Under the pieces are notes generated by a model, which was not told the origin of the DNA, made no database searches, and saw only the letters and a program-made list of their open reading frames with translations. Of a stretch of 64,000 nt of DNA, positions 42,866-59,870 are shown in pieces. How positions within the stretch are numbered: position 1 is the stretch's first letter; each line of letters starts with the position of its first letter. Made by a program: the position numbers and the translations under genes. The DNA comes from Procambarus clarkii (taxonomy: Eukaryota > Arthropoda > Malacostraca > Decapoda > Cambaridae): positions 11,219,269 to 11,283,268 of the forward strand of contig NC_091228.1 of NCBI RefSeq assembly GCF_040958095.1. Reading direction: 5' to 3'.

Positions 42866-43230
42866 AACCAAATTTTTTTTAACAAATAATGCACCTGTAT
42901 GGTAAGACAAATCCTGTCAGCTGTAAAAATATTGATGCAGTTATTTAAATGAAAAATATAATGAAAGAAATATTACTGGTTTATTTTTATCCTATCTTTT
43001 TGTACTGTACAGTATATCCAAGGAAGTGAAAAATTGAGACATAATGCACAATTTAATGAATGATTAGCATGGATTAGCAGTTCAAAAGAAATATGACTGT
43101 TACATATCAACATAAGATCTTAATGATCCATGGTCAACATGATTTAATAAGGATAATACAGTACTGTATTTGTAATAATACAAACTATAATTTAAAATCT
43201 TTATTACTGATTTTTTTTATTAAGAAGATT

Positions 43231-43660
43231 AGGTATACACAGCAATGTGCTGCTACCCTATTCTATATGGAATATTACACAGTGTAGATAAAAAACTAGC
43301 TGTAAGTTTATCTAATACTCCCATCTCACAGGATGGTTAGACATACAGTACTGTACATGGAATCAATTTAGAAAATACCAGCCTCAATACAAAAAACAAA
43401 TCAACTCTGACTAAACAACTCTTCCCGATTTTCACAAGAGGTAAGCACTGAATCATGGAAACATTATATTATAATTACTCTTACCAGTTTCTACAAGACT
43501 CCTCTCAAACAATGTATTTTTAAACATGTTTAGGTATACACAGCAATGTGCTGCTTCCCTATTCTGTATAAAGGACCACACAGTGTAGATCAAAAACCAG
43601 CTATAAGCTCATCCAACATCCTCACCTCACAGGATGGCCAGTCATACATGGAATTAGGAG
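43231..43660. repeat. Direct duplication of a ~130-bp block
   Basis: 43231-43358 and 43530-43660 share AGGTATACACAGCAATGTGC, CACAGTGTAGAT and CTCACAGGATGG in order, about 75-80% alike. They appear to be LINE 3' UTR sequence, adjoining the LINE remnant at 43687-43850. Confidence 0.6.
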
Positions 43661-43686
43661 AGAACAAAATACTTAATGCTGATCTA

Positions 43687-43860
43687 TTAGCCTCCACTGG
43701 CAAAATCTGGGTGCAGCACAAGAATATCTTCCAATATTCCTGAGTGTATGAAGTAATTACAGAGCCCAAAATACCTCATACCATTTGGTATGAAGTCACT
43801 GATAACAGGGCAATCACAGATATAGTGTTGGAGAGTATGTTCTCTCAAGTAGGACTGAAA
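43687..43860 (-). pseudogene. LINE ORF2 C-terminal scrap
   Basis: The minus strand reads LREHTLQHYICDCPVISDFI then PNGMRYFGLCNYFIHSGILE. The H/C pattern (LQHYICDCPVI) is the Cys/His region found at the end of Jockey-type ORF2 proteins. It is short and isolated. Confidence 0.5.
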
Positions 43861-44050
43861 ACAGATGTTTTTTTCTACCAAGAGGGCTATAAACCCATGG
43901 AACCGCCTACCCGCTGAAGCCGTAAATGCCAAATTCCAGCTAAAAAATATCAGTAGACAATTGGCGGTTCCTTTAACAAGCCGCCGGCTTTCTGTCCTCT
44001 TCGAGGCCACTAGATAGTTAGTGGCCCTTGGGTAAATTCAGTAAATATAT
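43861..44050 (+). pseudogene. Possible LINE ORF2 3' end on the other strand
   Basis: Reads NPWNRLPAEAVNAKF-like with frame breaks (sequence around AACCCATGGAACCGCCTACC), resembling the WNxLP motif near the end of LINE ORF2 proteins, followed by an AAATTCAGTAAATATATACA region. Confidence 0.4.
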
Positions 44051-45737
44051 ACAATAATTGTCAGCGCATCTTCCGAGCAACATGGACAGCTACACAGTAT
44101 CTCTAAGAATTACGTAGGTAAACAACAAATGTAACATATTTGTTTACTACAATGTCGGTGCTGGCTGTAGAAGTTGAAAAAACATTGTTTTACTTCGAAA
44201 TATACTAATTTTATAAGAAAATTCGACGTAAATAGGAGGCAGTAGAGCTCCGATAAGCCAGCGCTAAATCTTCAATATGAAGAATGTTGCTGCTCTCTGA
44301 TTGGCCAAACGAAACACAGTAGTGACCTCTATCGGCACGCAGGTGAACCAACAATTTTCTTCCTAAGTGGACCTTATTGAATCGCACCTAAGCATCTTCT
44401 TAGGGCGCACTTAGGAACCTTCGTAGCAAACCCACTTACGAAGAAATACACAGCTTCCTGAATCTAGGTCCAGCAAGACATAATTATTGCCAACATGCCA
44501 GAGAATTGAATAATATTCTCAACTTTTATCAGTATTCTTTATGAAAATTAATACCTGATAATATAACAACTAATGATTCAATAACAACGAGTTATTAACT
44601 AAAATATCACTATATAACAGTTTATCTGTTATATTAAACCGTCATGGAAGAAACAGAACTTCTCTCCATTTCTCGTTCAATAAGAACACTGTTCATAATT
44701 ATTGTTATTCAGCGAGAATGGAAACAATATTTAACTCCCTATAATTGCAACCCAATTCTCATTGACGTATTAAGTAGAGTAATTACAAGGAAAATAATTT
44801 TCCATTTCTACTAATATGTTGCGCATGCGCGAGAGAGGGGTAGAGGAAGGGAGGAGTCGGATGCCTGAGCTCCATGCGGTTGGACGACACTTAGACAATG
44901 TGGCGGCCATTAGTCCAGGGAGAGGCGAAGCTTTCATCAATTACACGATAGGCCCATGCTATTAATCGGCCTTGGAGTGTGCAACTACTCCATTAACGAT
45001 CCAAGGATTGCATCGGTGGACAACCAGCAGGTTAAGTGTTCTAGTATTTTTATAGGAGCTCTCTATATTATTACTGTGCACTTAGTCCATCGTTACGTTA
45101 TAATACCTTCCCTAACGCCATGTATGTCCGCAAAGAATTTAATTTGTCTCATCCATTGAATCGTAATGACATAATCTAATTTGTGTAGACAATTTTTACA
45201 TTCTATTGGGTTTCCAGCGTGTGTTGGAGCTGCTGTGATAGCAACAATTTCCCACGCTATGCTAGTGGATCACGTGTTCCAGCAAGTCCCAGATGACGCC
45301 ATCTCGACACCGCACCTCTGTTCACTGTTACAGCTAAGCAGCTGAAATTATTCTAATTTACTTACTATTTACTAATGAACGGTTGAAACCTAATAATAAC
45401 TTGAGATTATATTTCATTTACGTGATTTAGGAAGTCAAGTATAATTTCATAGCCTCATGAACTTTAGATGAGAACAATCTTCTGATTTAATCATTATACA
45501 ATATATTCTTCCTACTAACCAAATTATCAAATGTCTATTTTATTTATATCTTAGTAAGAGTTACTAACTTTTTTCGAGGAAGAACCAGCCTCGATGAACC
45601 GTACCAGGAGTACTCAACTTCTGGTATTAACCCTCCATTTGTGAAGTTTGGGAAAGTTTACCTCTTGAATAGTAATTTTATCTATAGTCCATTAATATTC
45701 AAGGAATAATTCTTAATAGTCACATTATCCACAGGCA

Positions 45738-45869
45738 CGGATATTTCAGTCCTTTTCTATTGCTTATTTATCTGTTTCCCTTTTCAGTAAAAATAGGGTG
45801 GTACTTCGAGTAATTTAAGTCAATCAATTAAATATCAATATATTGAGAGTTAGCTTTCCTTCATGCCAT
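45738..45869. other. Nothing recognised
   Basis: AT-rich sequence between the BEL 3' LTR and the dispersed repeat. Confidence 0.4.
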
Positions 45870-46375
45870 GTGTAAACCGTTTTTCATTCATAAACAGGGG
45901 GTTTGGCGGGTGCATGGAATCACTTTTGCATCTTTGGAGGACGGGCTGGACAAGTGTTTTACTGACGAATTTTATTCGAACCACAATGCTATAAATGCTT
46001 CACCCACGTACTACAAATACAAATAATTGCCAACAGAACCTAAAGACCTAACCTTTGCCTATATATGCACAATATGCTAATTTATTATAATATTAATTTA
46101 TAAATGAGAAAATTCCTGTTTTGAATGAGCAGCATGTTAAAATTTATGAATGCGTCTGTAGGCAACCACTGGATGTAATAAACTTGAGTCGAGGATGGGT
46201 TGTAAATACAAATAATCTCCAACAGAACCTAAACACCTAACCTCCGCCTAACTATACATAAAATTTTTTGCATAGTAATATTAATTTATATATGAGAACA
46301 AACTCGATTTTAATGCACATGCAGTATGTTAAAATTTATGAATGCGTCTGGGGAGAACAGATGCTGCTTTAAATA
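45870..46375. repeat. Dispersed ~385-bp repeat, rearranged copy
   Basis: Shares GTGTAAACCG, TTTTCATTCATAAACAGGGG and GGAGGACGGGCTGG with 56790-56875 in the same orientation. It then turns into the reverse complement of the rest of that unit (ACTGACGAATTTTATTCGAA, CAACAGAACCTAAA, GAGTCGAGGATGGG), followed by a second partial inverted unit to about 46355. Confidence 0.7.
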
Positions 46376-46385
46376 GCCTAGTTAT

Positions 46386-50635
<4,250 letters not shown>

Positions 50636-51640
50636 GTGAATGTGTCCTCACGTGTGCCCCAAAGAATGAGGTGATTTGGTAAAATGCTATGCCCAAGATT
50701 ACTATCCGAGTGCCGGCGGTGGGGTGGTTCAAATAGCCTCGGCTATCACCTCATTTTGTCCGGTCGTGATGGTCAAGTGGATTAAGGCGTCTTGTACATA
50801 CCAGTTGCGTTGCTTCTGGGAGAATGGGTTCGAGTCACTTCTGGGGTGTGAGTTTTCAGTTGCATATTGTCCTGGGGACCATTCAGGCTTGTTCGCATTT
50901 GTGTTCCTCACGTGTGCCCCAAAGAATGAGGTGATTTGGTAAAATGCTATGCCCAAGATTACTATCCGAGTGCCGGCGGTGGGGTGGTTCAAATAGCCTC
51001 GGCTATCACCTCATTTTGTCCGGTCGTGATGGTCAAGTGGATTAAGGCGTCTTGTACATACCAGTTGCGTTGCTTCTGGGAGTATGGGTTCGAGTCACTT
51101 CTGGGGTGTGAGTTTTCAGTTGCATATTGTCCTGGGGACCATTCAGGCTTGTTCGCATTTGTGTTCCTCACGTGTGCCCCAAAGAATGAGGTGATTTGGT
51201 AAAATGCTATGCCCAAGATTACTATCCGAGTGCCGGCGGTGGGGGTGGTTCAAATAGCCTCGGCTATCACCTCATTTTGTCCGGTCGTGATGGTCAAGTG
51301 GATTAAGGCGTCTTGTACATACCAGTTGCGTTGCTTCTGGGAGTATGGGTTCGAGTCACTTCTGGGGTGTGAGTTTTCAGTTGCATATTGTCCTGGGGAC
51401 CATTCAGGCTTGTTCGCATTTGTGTTCCTCAAGTGTGCCCCAAAGAATGAGGTGATTTGGTAAAATGCTATGCCCAAGATTACTATCCGAGTGCCGGCGG
51501 TGGGGTGGTTCAAATAGCCTCGGCTATCACCTCATTTTGTCCGGTCGTGATGGTCAAGTGGATTAAGGCGTCTTGTACATACCAGTTGCGTTGCTTCTGG
51601 GAGTATGGGTTCGAGTCACTTCTGGGGTGTGAGTTTTCAG
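50636..51640 (+). repeat. Same 260-bp SINE unit, plus orientation (about 3.9 units)
   Basis: After a spacer of about 9 bp (GTGAATGTG) the array inverts. Box A lies at 50770-50780 and box B at 50827-50837 in the first unit. One unit is 261 bp (an extra G near 51245). The last unit stops after GAGTTTTCAG, where (TA)n begins. Confidence 0.92.
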
Positions 51641-53335
<1,695 letters not shown>

Positions 53336-53336
53336 T

Positions 53337-56300
53337 GGCTCCCCATCTTTTTGTGCCTCCCTGAATGTCAATGGGCTTCGTTCTCTGGCCACTCAGATGG
53401 GTCTGGACTCGATGCTTCATTGACACATGGTTGACATAGCTTTTATTCAGGAGTACAATGTCCGGGATGTGAGCTTGTTGCAGGGATTAGCTGATAGGTT
53501 TAGAATTTTGTTGATTCCTACCAGATTATTATAAGGGTGGTACGCTAGTTCACATTTCCTAACGGGCTCCGATTTCGGTGTTGCACACGGATATGGATGA
53601 GGGCAGGATTCTGTTTGTGTGGATTTCGTATCTATGGTCAGTAATTCCTTTGTTGAATGTTTATGCGCCTTCTGGTTCTGCTCGGCACCAGGAGAGGGAG
53701 GCTTTTTTTAATATCGAGGTGTGGCACTTTCTGCGAAATGATACTCAATTGATGGTTTTTGGGGGTGATTTAAACTGTGTTACATCGGCTCGGGACTGTA
53801 GTAGTCCGATATCTGTAAATGCGTCCCCAGCATTGGTGGAAACTGTGTTGTTGTGGGTTTAAGAATGCGGCTATGATTCAGGGGGAGCTTTGGAATTTAC
53901 TTATGTCTCTTGTGTTTCGTGCTCACTAAGGATAGGGTTTATATTCATAAGTGGGAGGAAGCAGTGCACTCCTTTCGAACAGTTCCGGTTACTTTCTCTG
54001 ACAACGGTATGGTGTTTGTGATGGTTGGTGTTCGGAGTCAGGTGCGGGTGGGGAGGGGGCTTGTGAAAGCTCAATTGTAGTTTGCTGCAGTGTCCCGACG
54101 TCCATGAACTGGTTCGGGTTCGATGAGCTTCGATAGTCTAAAGAAAACGTTGTTTCCCTTGTATTTTGGATTGGTGTAAGGAGAAGTTTAAGATGATGTT
54201 TATTGTATAGATTTTGTTGTGTAAGACCAGATTCGTGAGATTGGAGGAGGAGATGGCCGCGGGGGTGCAGGTCCGAGCTAGGATGGTGGAGCGGTTGTTT
54301 GGGGAACGTATTTCACAGTTCTTGCTCTGAAAAGAGGAGGATGATCGTTAGTCGGTGTTGTTGACTAGTTTTCGTATGCCTGATGGTTCAGTTTTGTCGA
54401 ATACAGATAGTGTGCTTTTGTATTCTTGACGGAAGCTTGAAGTTCTTTATAGGAGGGTCGAGGGGGAGGGGGGGATAGGAGTATGGAGGAATTTTTTCTT
54501 GGATTTTGTTCTTGAGGGTTGTCTGTTGGACTGCTCGCTTTTTGGAGGGCACGGTTGGTTGTACGGAGGTCTGGGATATTGCACGGTCTTTGAGAAAGGA
54601 CCAGGTGCCTGGGTTTGCTGGACTGCTGACGGAGTTTTATGTATCCTGCTGTGATATTATTGGAGCTGATTTCATAGAGGTTATCGCTTAGAATTGTGGG
54701 GCTCTATTCTAAGCCTAGCAACGCGTGCTTTACTAATTGGCGTCCGATAACGCTTCTCAATCAGGATTACAAGATCATATTGAAACTGTTAGCGAATCAA
54801 CTTTAGTCAGTGGTGATCCTGCTTTCATGGGATCAGTTTTGTGGGATGCCCAGAAGGTCGTTGTTCCATTGCCACACCTTGGTCCGGGATCCGATTGTCT
54901 ATCTGTTGCAGACTGGGGGTTCGGCAGCTTTGATAAATCTGCACTGGTCCAAGTCCTTGTGTGGCCATTGATATATTATTGTGGATTTTGGAGAGGCTTG
55001 GCGTTGCCCCCCCCTTCCCCCCCGGTTTATACTTTGGGTTCATATTTGTTGTATGAAGGGTGATGTAGTCGAGTGTGAGTGGATGGGTTGTTTAGTACTA
55101 CGTTTTCCATTGGGCGCTCGGTTCGCCAGGGTTGCCCCCCCCCCCCTGTCGATGCTTTTGTATGATATATTTCAGGAACTGTTGTTTCGAGCGGTGCAGG
55201 CCAGTGGCTCTATCGTCTCCGCATGGTTGCCCAACGGGTTTAACCTGAGAGTGGGTGGGTATGCCGATGATACGACATGTTTGTGGTTACAGTGGATTCG
55301 GAGGTCTGTGCACCACGTGCAGGACGTGGTGCATAGTTTGGAGCTGGCCACAGGTGCTGTCATCAATCGTCAGAAATCTTGTATTAGGGGGTTGGGTAGT
55401 TGCGCTGGTCGGGAGTCGTGGGAGGGCTCGTGGCTGCCGGAGGTGCGATCAGTTCGTATGCTGGGTACCACATGGTTTGTTTCTTATGAGGAATCATTGT
55501 TGCATAATTGGGTGGCGGTTGCTCCCTCGGTGGTGGCGGCGGTGGGGATGCTGTCCAAGAGGGTCTTGACGATTTTTCAGCAAGCACTAATCATCTGTTG
55601 TCGAGTTCTTTCTAAGGTATGGTATTTAGCCCATTATTTCCCATTGAGCAGGGCCCGTGCGCTGGATTTAGAAAATAATGTTTTTCGGTATGTGTGGTGT
55701 GGCCGCTACCACCCGATGGTTCGCAGGTCCTCCTTGTGTCAGGGTCTGGCGGAAGGTGGGATAGTGCTGGCTGATGTGTATGTAAAGTTGATGGCTGCTT
55801 TTTGGGTGATGTTTCGTAGGGTGCTTGAGTTAGGGGATGGTCTCAATTCCTTGACTCTGTACTTTAGTTCGATGCGGGTGAGTTATCTAATGGAGGTGCC
55901 GGTCTGTATGGACGTAGCTTTCGTCACGCCGTCGGTCTACTCCTGTGCGGTACTCATTCTTCGCTCCTTATCAAGGTATCATGGGTATGTCTTTTGGTTG
56001 ACGGAAGGTGTATCGGGTTCTTTTGGGTCGTGTGGCCCACCGTGTGGAGGGATTGTACCCGGTATTTGATTGAGGGGCGGTGTAGGGCTCTCTGCGGGCG
56101 CCGTTTCTGGTCCTTAAACAATGGGAGTTGATGTTTCGATTTCTTCATGAGATTCTGGCTACCAATGAGCGGTTGTTTAAGTTAGGTATTGTGGGCTCAG
56201 CTGGTTGTGTTCATTGGGGGGGAAGGCCGAGTCCCAATTTCGTGTGTTTTACTTTTGTCGGCGAGTTTCTTGTTTGGTAGATTGGGTTCGGGGTATGAAT

Positions 56301-56470
56301 GTAACCTTCTGTGGGTCTGATTTGCGGGTAGATTTGCTGCGGCTTTTCCTCTTGTCGTTTCCGGAAGGGAATAGTAGACTTTTATCATGTTAGGGATGTT
56401 TGTGTCGGACTACATCTTTTGTTTGTGGGTTGGTTGTTAGAAGGGTACAATGTGGCTGAGATATTGGGGT
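53337..56470 (+). pseudogene. Tx1/L1-like LINE ORF2, decayed
   Basis: Endonuclease: SLNVNGLRSLATQMGLDSM (about 53360), DIAFIQEYNVRDVSLLQGL, LLNVYAPSGSARHQEREAFF and MVFGGDLNCVTSARDCSS (53640-53820). RT: VWDIARSLRKDQVPGFAGLL (54570-54630), NWRPITLLNQDYKIILKLLA (54736-54800), RQGCP/LSMLLYDIFQE around a run of 13 C at 55135-55147, and the catalytic GGYADDTTCLWLQW (about 55255). After RT, a long open stretch to 56069 reads ATGAVINRQKSCIRGLG, LENNVFRYVWCGRYHPMV and LAEGGIVLADVYVKLMAAF. There are many frameshifts, two at homopolymer C runs. Motif spelling resembles Tx1-clade elements. It starts directly against the CR1-like LINE. Confidence 0.82.
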
Positions 56471-56485
56471 TCTTGAGGGGGTAGG

Positions 56486-57265
56486 CTGCACTACACGCAA
56501 TCCGTCCTCGACTCAAGTCCATTACATCCAGCGGTCGACCCCACAGATGCATTCGTAAATTTTAATATGCTGTTCATTCAAAACGGGAATTTTCTCAAGT
56601 ATAAATTAATATTTTAATATATTAGCATATTGTGCATATATAGGCATAGGTTAGGTTAGGTGTTTAGGTTCTGTTGGCGATTATTTGTATTTGTAGTACG
56701 TGGGTGAAGCATTTACTGCGTTGTGGTTCGAACAAAATTCGTCAGTGAAGCACTTGTTCCGGATATGTTCGAACGTCAGCAGTTGTGAGTCGTGTGTAAA
56801 CCGCTTTTCATTCATAAACAGGGGGTTTGGCGGGTGCATGAAATCACTTTTGGATCTTTGTTTGGAGGACGGGCTGGCATTTCAACCCGTCCTCGACTCA
56901 AGTCCATTACATCCAGCGGTCGACCCCACAGACGCATTCATAAATTTTAATATGCTGTTCATTCAAAACGGGAATTTTCTCAAGTATAAATTAATATTAT
57001 AATATATTAGCATATTGTGCATATATAGGCATAGGTTAGGTTAGGTTAGGTGTTTAGGTTCTGTTGGCGATTATTTGTATTTGTAGTATGTGGGTGAAGC
57101 ATTTATAGCGTTGTGATTCGAACAAAATTCGTCAGTGAAGCACTTGTTCCGGATATGTTCGAACGTCAGCAGTTGTGAGTCGTGTGTAAACTGCTTTTCA
57201 TTCATAAACAGGGGGGTTTGGCGGGTGCATGGAATCACTTTTGGATCTTTGTTTGGAGGACGGGC
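56486..57265 (+). repeat. Tandem ~385-390-bp repeat, two units
   Basis: TGTTCATTCAAAACGGGAAT occurs at 56571 and 56955 and TGGGTGAAGCATTTA at 56701 and 57091, giving a period of about 384-390 bp. The second unit has an extra TTAGG. Each unit holds inverted blocks (GGAGGACGGGCTGG against CCCGTCCTCGAC). A rearranged relative lies at 45870-46375. Confidence 0.82.
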
Positions 57266-57785
57266 TGGGTGGCTACAGCAAATCGAAGGTTCTTGCTCGG
57301 TGGTTCACGGCGGCTTATGTTGCTGCTGCTCAAGTCTTATAGGGTTTAGCAGGTGGCGGCGTTAGTCGTTGTATTGTTTTCTTAACCCGTGGGTTGAGGC
57401 TGCATCCTCACCCTTAAATGATTATATGGGTTTCCATAATCCTGTTATTTTGATTGGATGTTTGTGTGAATCGGCTGATGTAGGTTTTATTGTGTTAGGC
57501 TTTGTTACTGGACCCTTGAGTTGGGTGTCCGCCCTTGCTTGTCATGCTGCTGGGTGGTGTCCAGCCTTGCCATGAGAACTGCAATATATTTTTATTATTG
57601 CCATTGTGTGGGCTGGTCCATTTTCTTTATTAGATTTCCCTTGTAGGGAATTATTATGATGGTATGTTTTCTGTATTTGTTACGTATCTTGGTGGGTGGT
57701 AACGGCCTCCGTTAGTTGAGGACCATTGTGTATGTTATTATGTCTTATGATTTCTGTATATACTGTTATGTGTTTTTAGTGCTCT
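57266..57785. other. No clear gene; possibly the 3' part of the Tx1-like LINE
   Basis: G/T-rich sequence with short open frames. The tail of the Tx1-like LINE may continue here beyond the tandem repeat, but no motif is conclusive. Confidence 0.35.
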
Positions 57786-58555
57786 GTTTTTACGGTACCT
57801 TATATGTGTTCCACTAGTGTGGTTGTTGTGGTACCTTGTGTGTGTTCCACTAGTGTGGTTGTTGTGGTACCTGATCTGTGTTCCACTAGTGTGGTTGTTG
57901 TGGTACCTTATGTGTGTTCCACTAGTGTGGTTGTCGTGGTACCTTATTTGTGTTCCACTAGTGTGGTTGTTGTGGTACCTTATCTGTGTTCCACTTGTGT
58001 GGTTGTTGTGGTACCTTATTTGTGTGGTTGTTGTGGTACCTTATTTGTGTTCCACTAGTGTGGTTGTTGTGATACCTTATCTGTGTTCCACTTGTGTGGT
58101 TGTTGTGGTACCTTGTGTGTGTTCCACTTGTGTGGTTGTTGTGGTACCTTATCTGTGTTCCACTAGTGTGGTTGTTGTGGTACCTTATCTGTGTTCCACT
58201 AGTGTGGTTGTTGTGGTACCTTATCTGTGTTCCACTAGTGTGGTTGTTGTGGTACCTTATCTGTGTTCCACTTGTGTGGTTGTTGTGGTACCTTATCTGT
58301 GTTCCACTAGTGTGGTTGTTGTGGTACCTTATCTGTGTTCCACTAGTGTGGTTGTTGTGGTACCTTATCTGTGTTCCACTTGTGTGGTTGTTGTGGTACC
58401 TTATTTGTGTGGTTGTTGTGGTACCTTATTTGTGTTCCACTAGTGTGGTTGTTGTGATACCTTATCTGTGTTCCACTTGTGTGGTTGTTGTGGTACCTTA
58501 TCTGTGTTCCACTTGTGTGGTTGTTGTGGTACCTTATCTTTGTTCCACTTGTGTG
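57786..58555 (+). repeat. 36-bp minisatellite, about 20 units
   Basis: The unit is TGTTCCACTAGTGTGGTTGT followed by TGTGGTACCTTATCTG, with variants (CTAGTG/CTTGTG, TATCT/TATTT/TGTGT). Two shortened units (about 58018-58035 and 58397-58417) break the register. Because 36 is a multiple of three, frames stay open (a 12-residue CSTSVVVVVPYL repeat, and a second frame with PLVWLLWYLICV). Each unit holds a GGTACC site. Confidence 0.95.
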
Positions 58556-58890
58556 GTTGGAGTAAATTTAGTGCGCGGCTACACGCCGTGCCCTGGGAAC
58601 CGGTGTTTTGTATTAACGTTGTGTATGTATTTTTTGTTTGTTTGTGTATTTGTATGGTGAATGCTTGAATCTTGTTTTGGTTCACTGTTTCTCTCACTGT
58701 GTCTGGTGGTGTTTGTGTACCGCAATGTTCTTTAGTAGCTTTCCTTTAATTGCATTTATTTTATAATTTTATATTAAAAAAAGGGTTTACTATTCAGAAT
58801 CACCCCAAAACGCTGTGACAGGTGTTTATTTTCTTTTCACATAATGTGTAGGTTGTGTTTGGCCTGTTTTCCCCTATTCTGCATTCCATT
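58556..58890. other. Nothing recognised
   Basis: No ORF, repeat or RNA gene seen. Confidence 0.4.
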
Positions 58891-58892
58891 AT

Positions 58893-59160
58893 ATTTGTTT
58901 ACATAATGGAATGAGATACATAATCAATTCGCCATGTATAGCTACACTCACTCACTTTGTCATGATCATTTTGGAGGTCTATACAGTCTTCTAATTCCCA
59001 AACTCCCTTCTCCAATGTTGCATCATCTGCAAACATATAATGTTGTATGCCCTCTAGCAGATATCCATTTACATAGTTAATACACATTACTATTGGTAGT
59101 GAACTATATGGTACTCCGCTGGGGACATTTCCAGTCAGATAACTTTCCTTTAATTACTGA
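58893..59160 (-). pseudogene. LINE reverse-transcriptase scrap
   Basis: The minus strand reads NVPSGVPYSSLPIVMCINYV, then GIQHYMFADDATLEKGVWEL, DCIDLQNDHDKVSE and TWRID. FADDATL is RT motif C, and ELEDCIDLQNDHDKVSE resembles the helix after it in Jockey/RTE-type LINEs. About 90 codons survive, with no neighbours of the same element. Confidence 0.65.
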
Positions 59161-59204
59161 TCGCATTTGTCTTTTAAAAGGCTTCTCATCCATTGTGAAA
59201 CTTA

Positions 59205-59560
59205 CAAATGTGTGCAACTACCCTGAATTACGCTTCAAAAAAAAAGAACTAAAACATCAGAATTTAAATATCCATCATAGTTTTTAACCTTCAGGTCAAT
59301 ATTGGCAAAATAGGAGAAATCTCAATTTTCACCTATGGTCATATTTCCCGTATAAAAAGATGGAATTTAAAACTTCAAATATATGCAATCACCCTGAATT
59401 ACAGTAAAAAATAACGGTCACGAGTAATATTTCCAATATGAATCGAATTTTTCAAAGTAGAGGTCAATTTGGGTAAAATGCAAAACATCTCCGTTTTCTA
59501 TTACGTCCATTTCTATATAAAAACTCCGCTTCAAACCGTGTCCAATCACCTCCCAATCCA
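59205..59560. repeat. Imperfect ~170-bp tandem repeat
   Basis: Blocks resembling GCAATCACCCTGAATTAC and AGGTCAATATTGGCAAAATA recur at about 59213/59385 and 59293/59461, with a partial third at 59546. Diverged. Confidence 0.45.
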
Positions 59561-59639
59561 ATGTGTCCAGTCACATTTTTGCGCAATCATAATGCGCAAA
59601 AATACCACTCGAGTATAATATATTATGATGATTTACCTA

Positions 59640-59775
59640 ATAGAGACTTTAGGGTCTTCGTAGTACAGTCGGGTTCGTTCCCGACTCACAAACGGGAACT
59701 CCGAGAATCACCTAATGCATCTGTTCACCGCATCCTGGGGAGGGTCAGTAGTTCGACCCTGCGGTGAGAGGGGGG
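59640..59775 (+). repeat. Possible tRNA-derived SINE fragment
   Basis: TCTTCGTAGTACAGTCGGGT fits a Pol III box A (TAGTACAGTCGG), and AGTAGTTCGACCCTG about 85 bp later fits a box B. CGTTCCCGACTCACAAACGG between them looks like an anticodon stem-loop region. Unrelated to the 260-bp unit. Confidence 0.4.
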
Positions 59776-59870
59776 ACCGATGTATAAATATATACATCGG
59801 ATGTATAAATATACCAGTGTATAATATATTGGCCAAATATGCCAATGTATAAATATACTCTGGCTGTCTG
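59776..59870. repeat. AT-rich palindromic block
   Basis: CCGATGTATAAA/TATATACATCGG is a 24-bp palindrome, followed by further ATGTATAAATATA-like units. Confidence 0.5.

Larger units (their letters stand above)
40812..44473. mobile_element. TIR DNA element with TCCAG target duplication, non-autonomous
   Basis: The 3652-bp element at 40817-44468 is flanked by TCCAG (40812-40816 and 44469-44473); the uninterrupted LTR copy has a single TCCAG at 9868-9872. Ends are imperfect inverted repeats: GGGCCGGATTCAGAAAG left, CCTAGATTCAGGAAG on the complement right, both followed by CTTACGAAGG-like blocks. No transposase ORF; the interior is a collection of other repeats. The superfamily is not assigned; a 5-bp duplication fits several. 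Confidence 0.75.
40629..45737 (+). mobile_element. 3' LTR of the BEL/Pao element, split by a TIR element
   Basis: 40629-40816 and 44474-45737 together match 9676-11075 (starting TGTTGGAAAGTTCCAACA, ending near CCACAGGCA). The right part carries an extra ~65 bp near 45268-45332 absent from the other LTR. The 5 bp outside the two LTRs (ATGGG left, CGGAT right) do not match, so a target duplication is not confirmed. Confidence 0.75.

Noticed and set aside
57804-58660. Long Val-rich proteins (up to 208 codons)
   Set aside because: Produced by the 36-bp minisatellite; several frames are open at once and no non-repeat domain exists.
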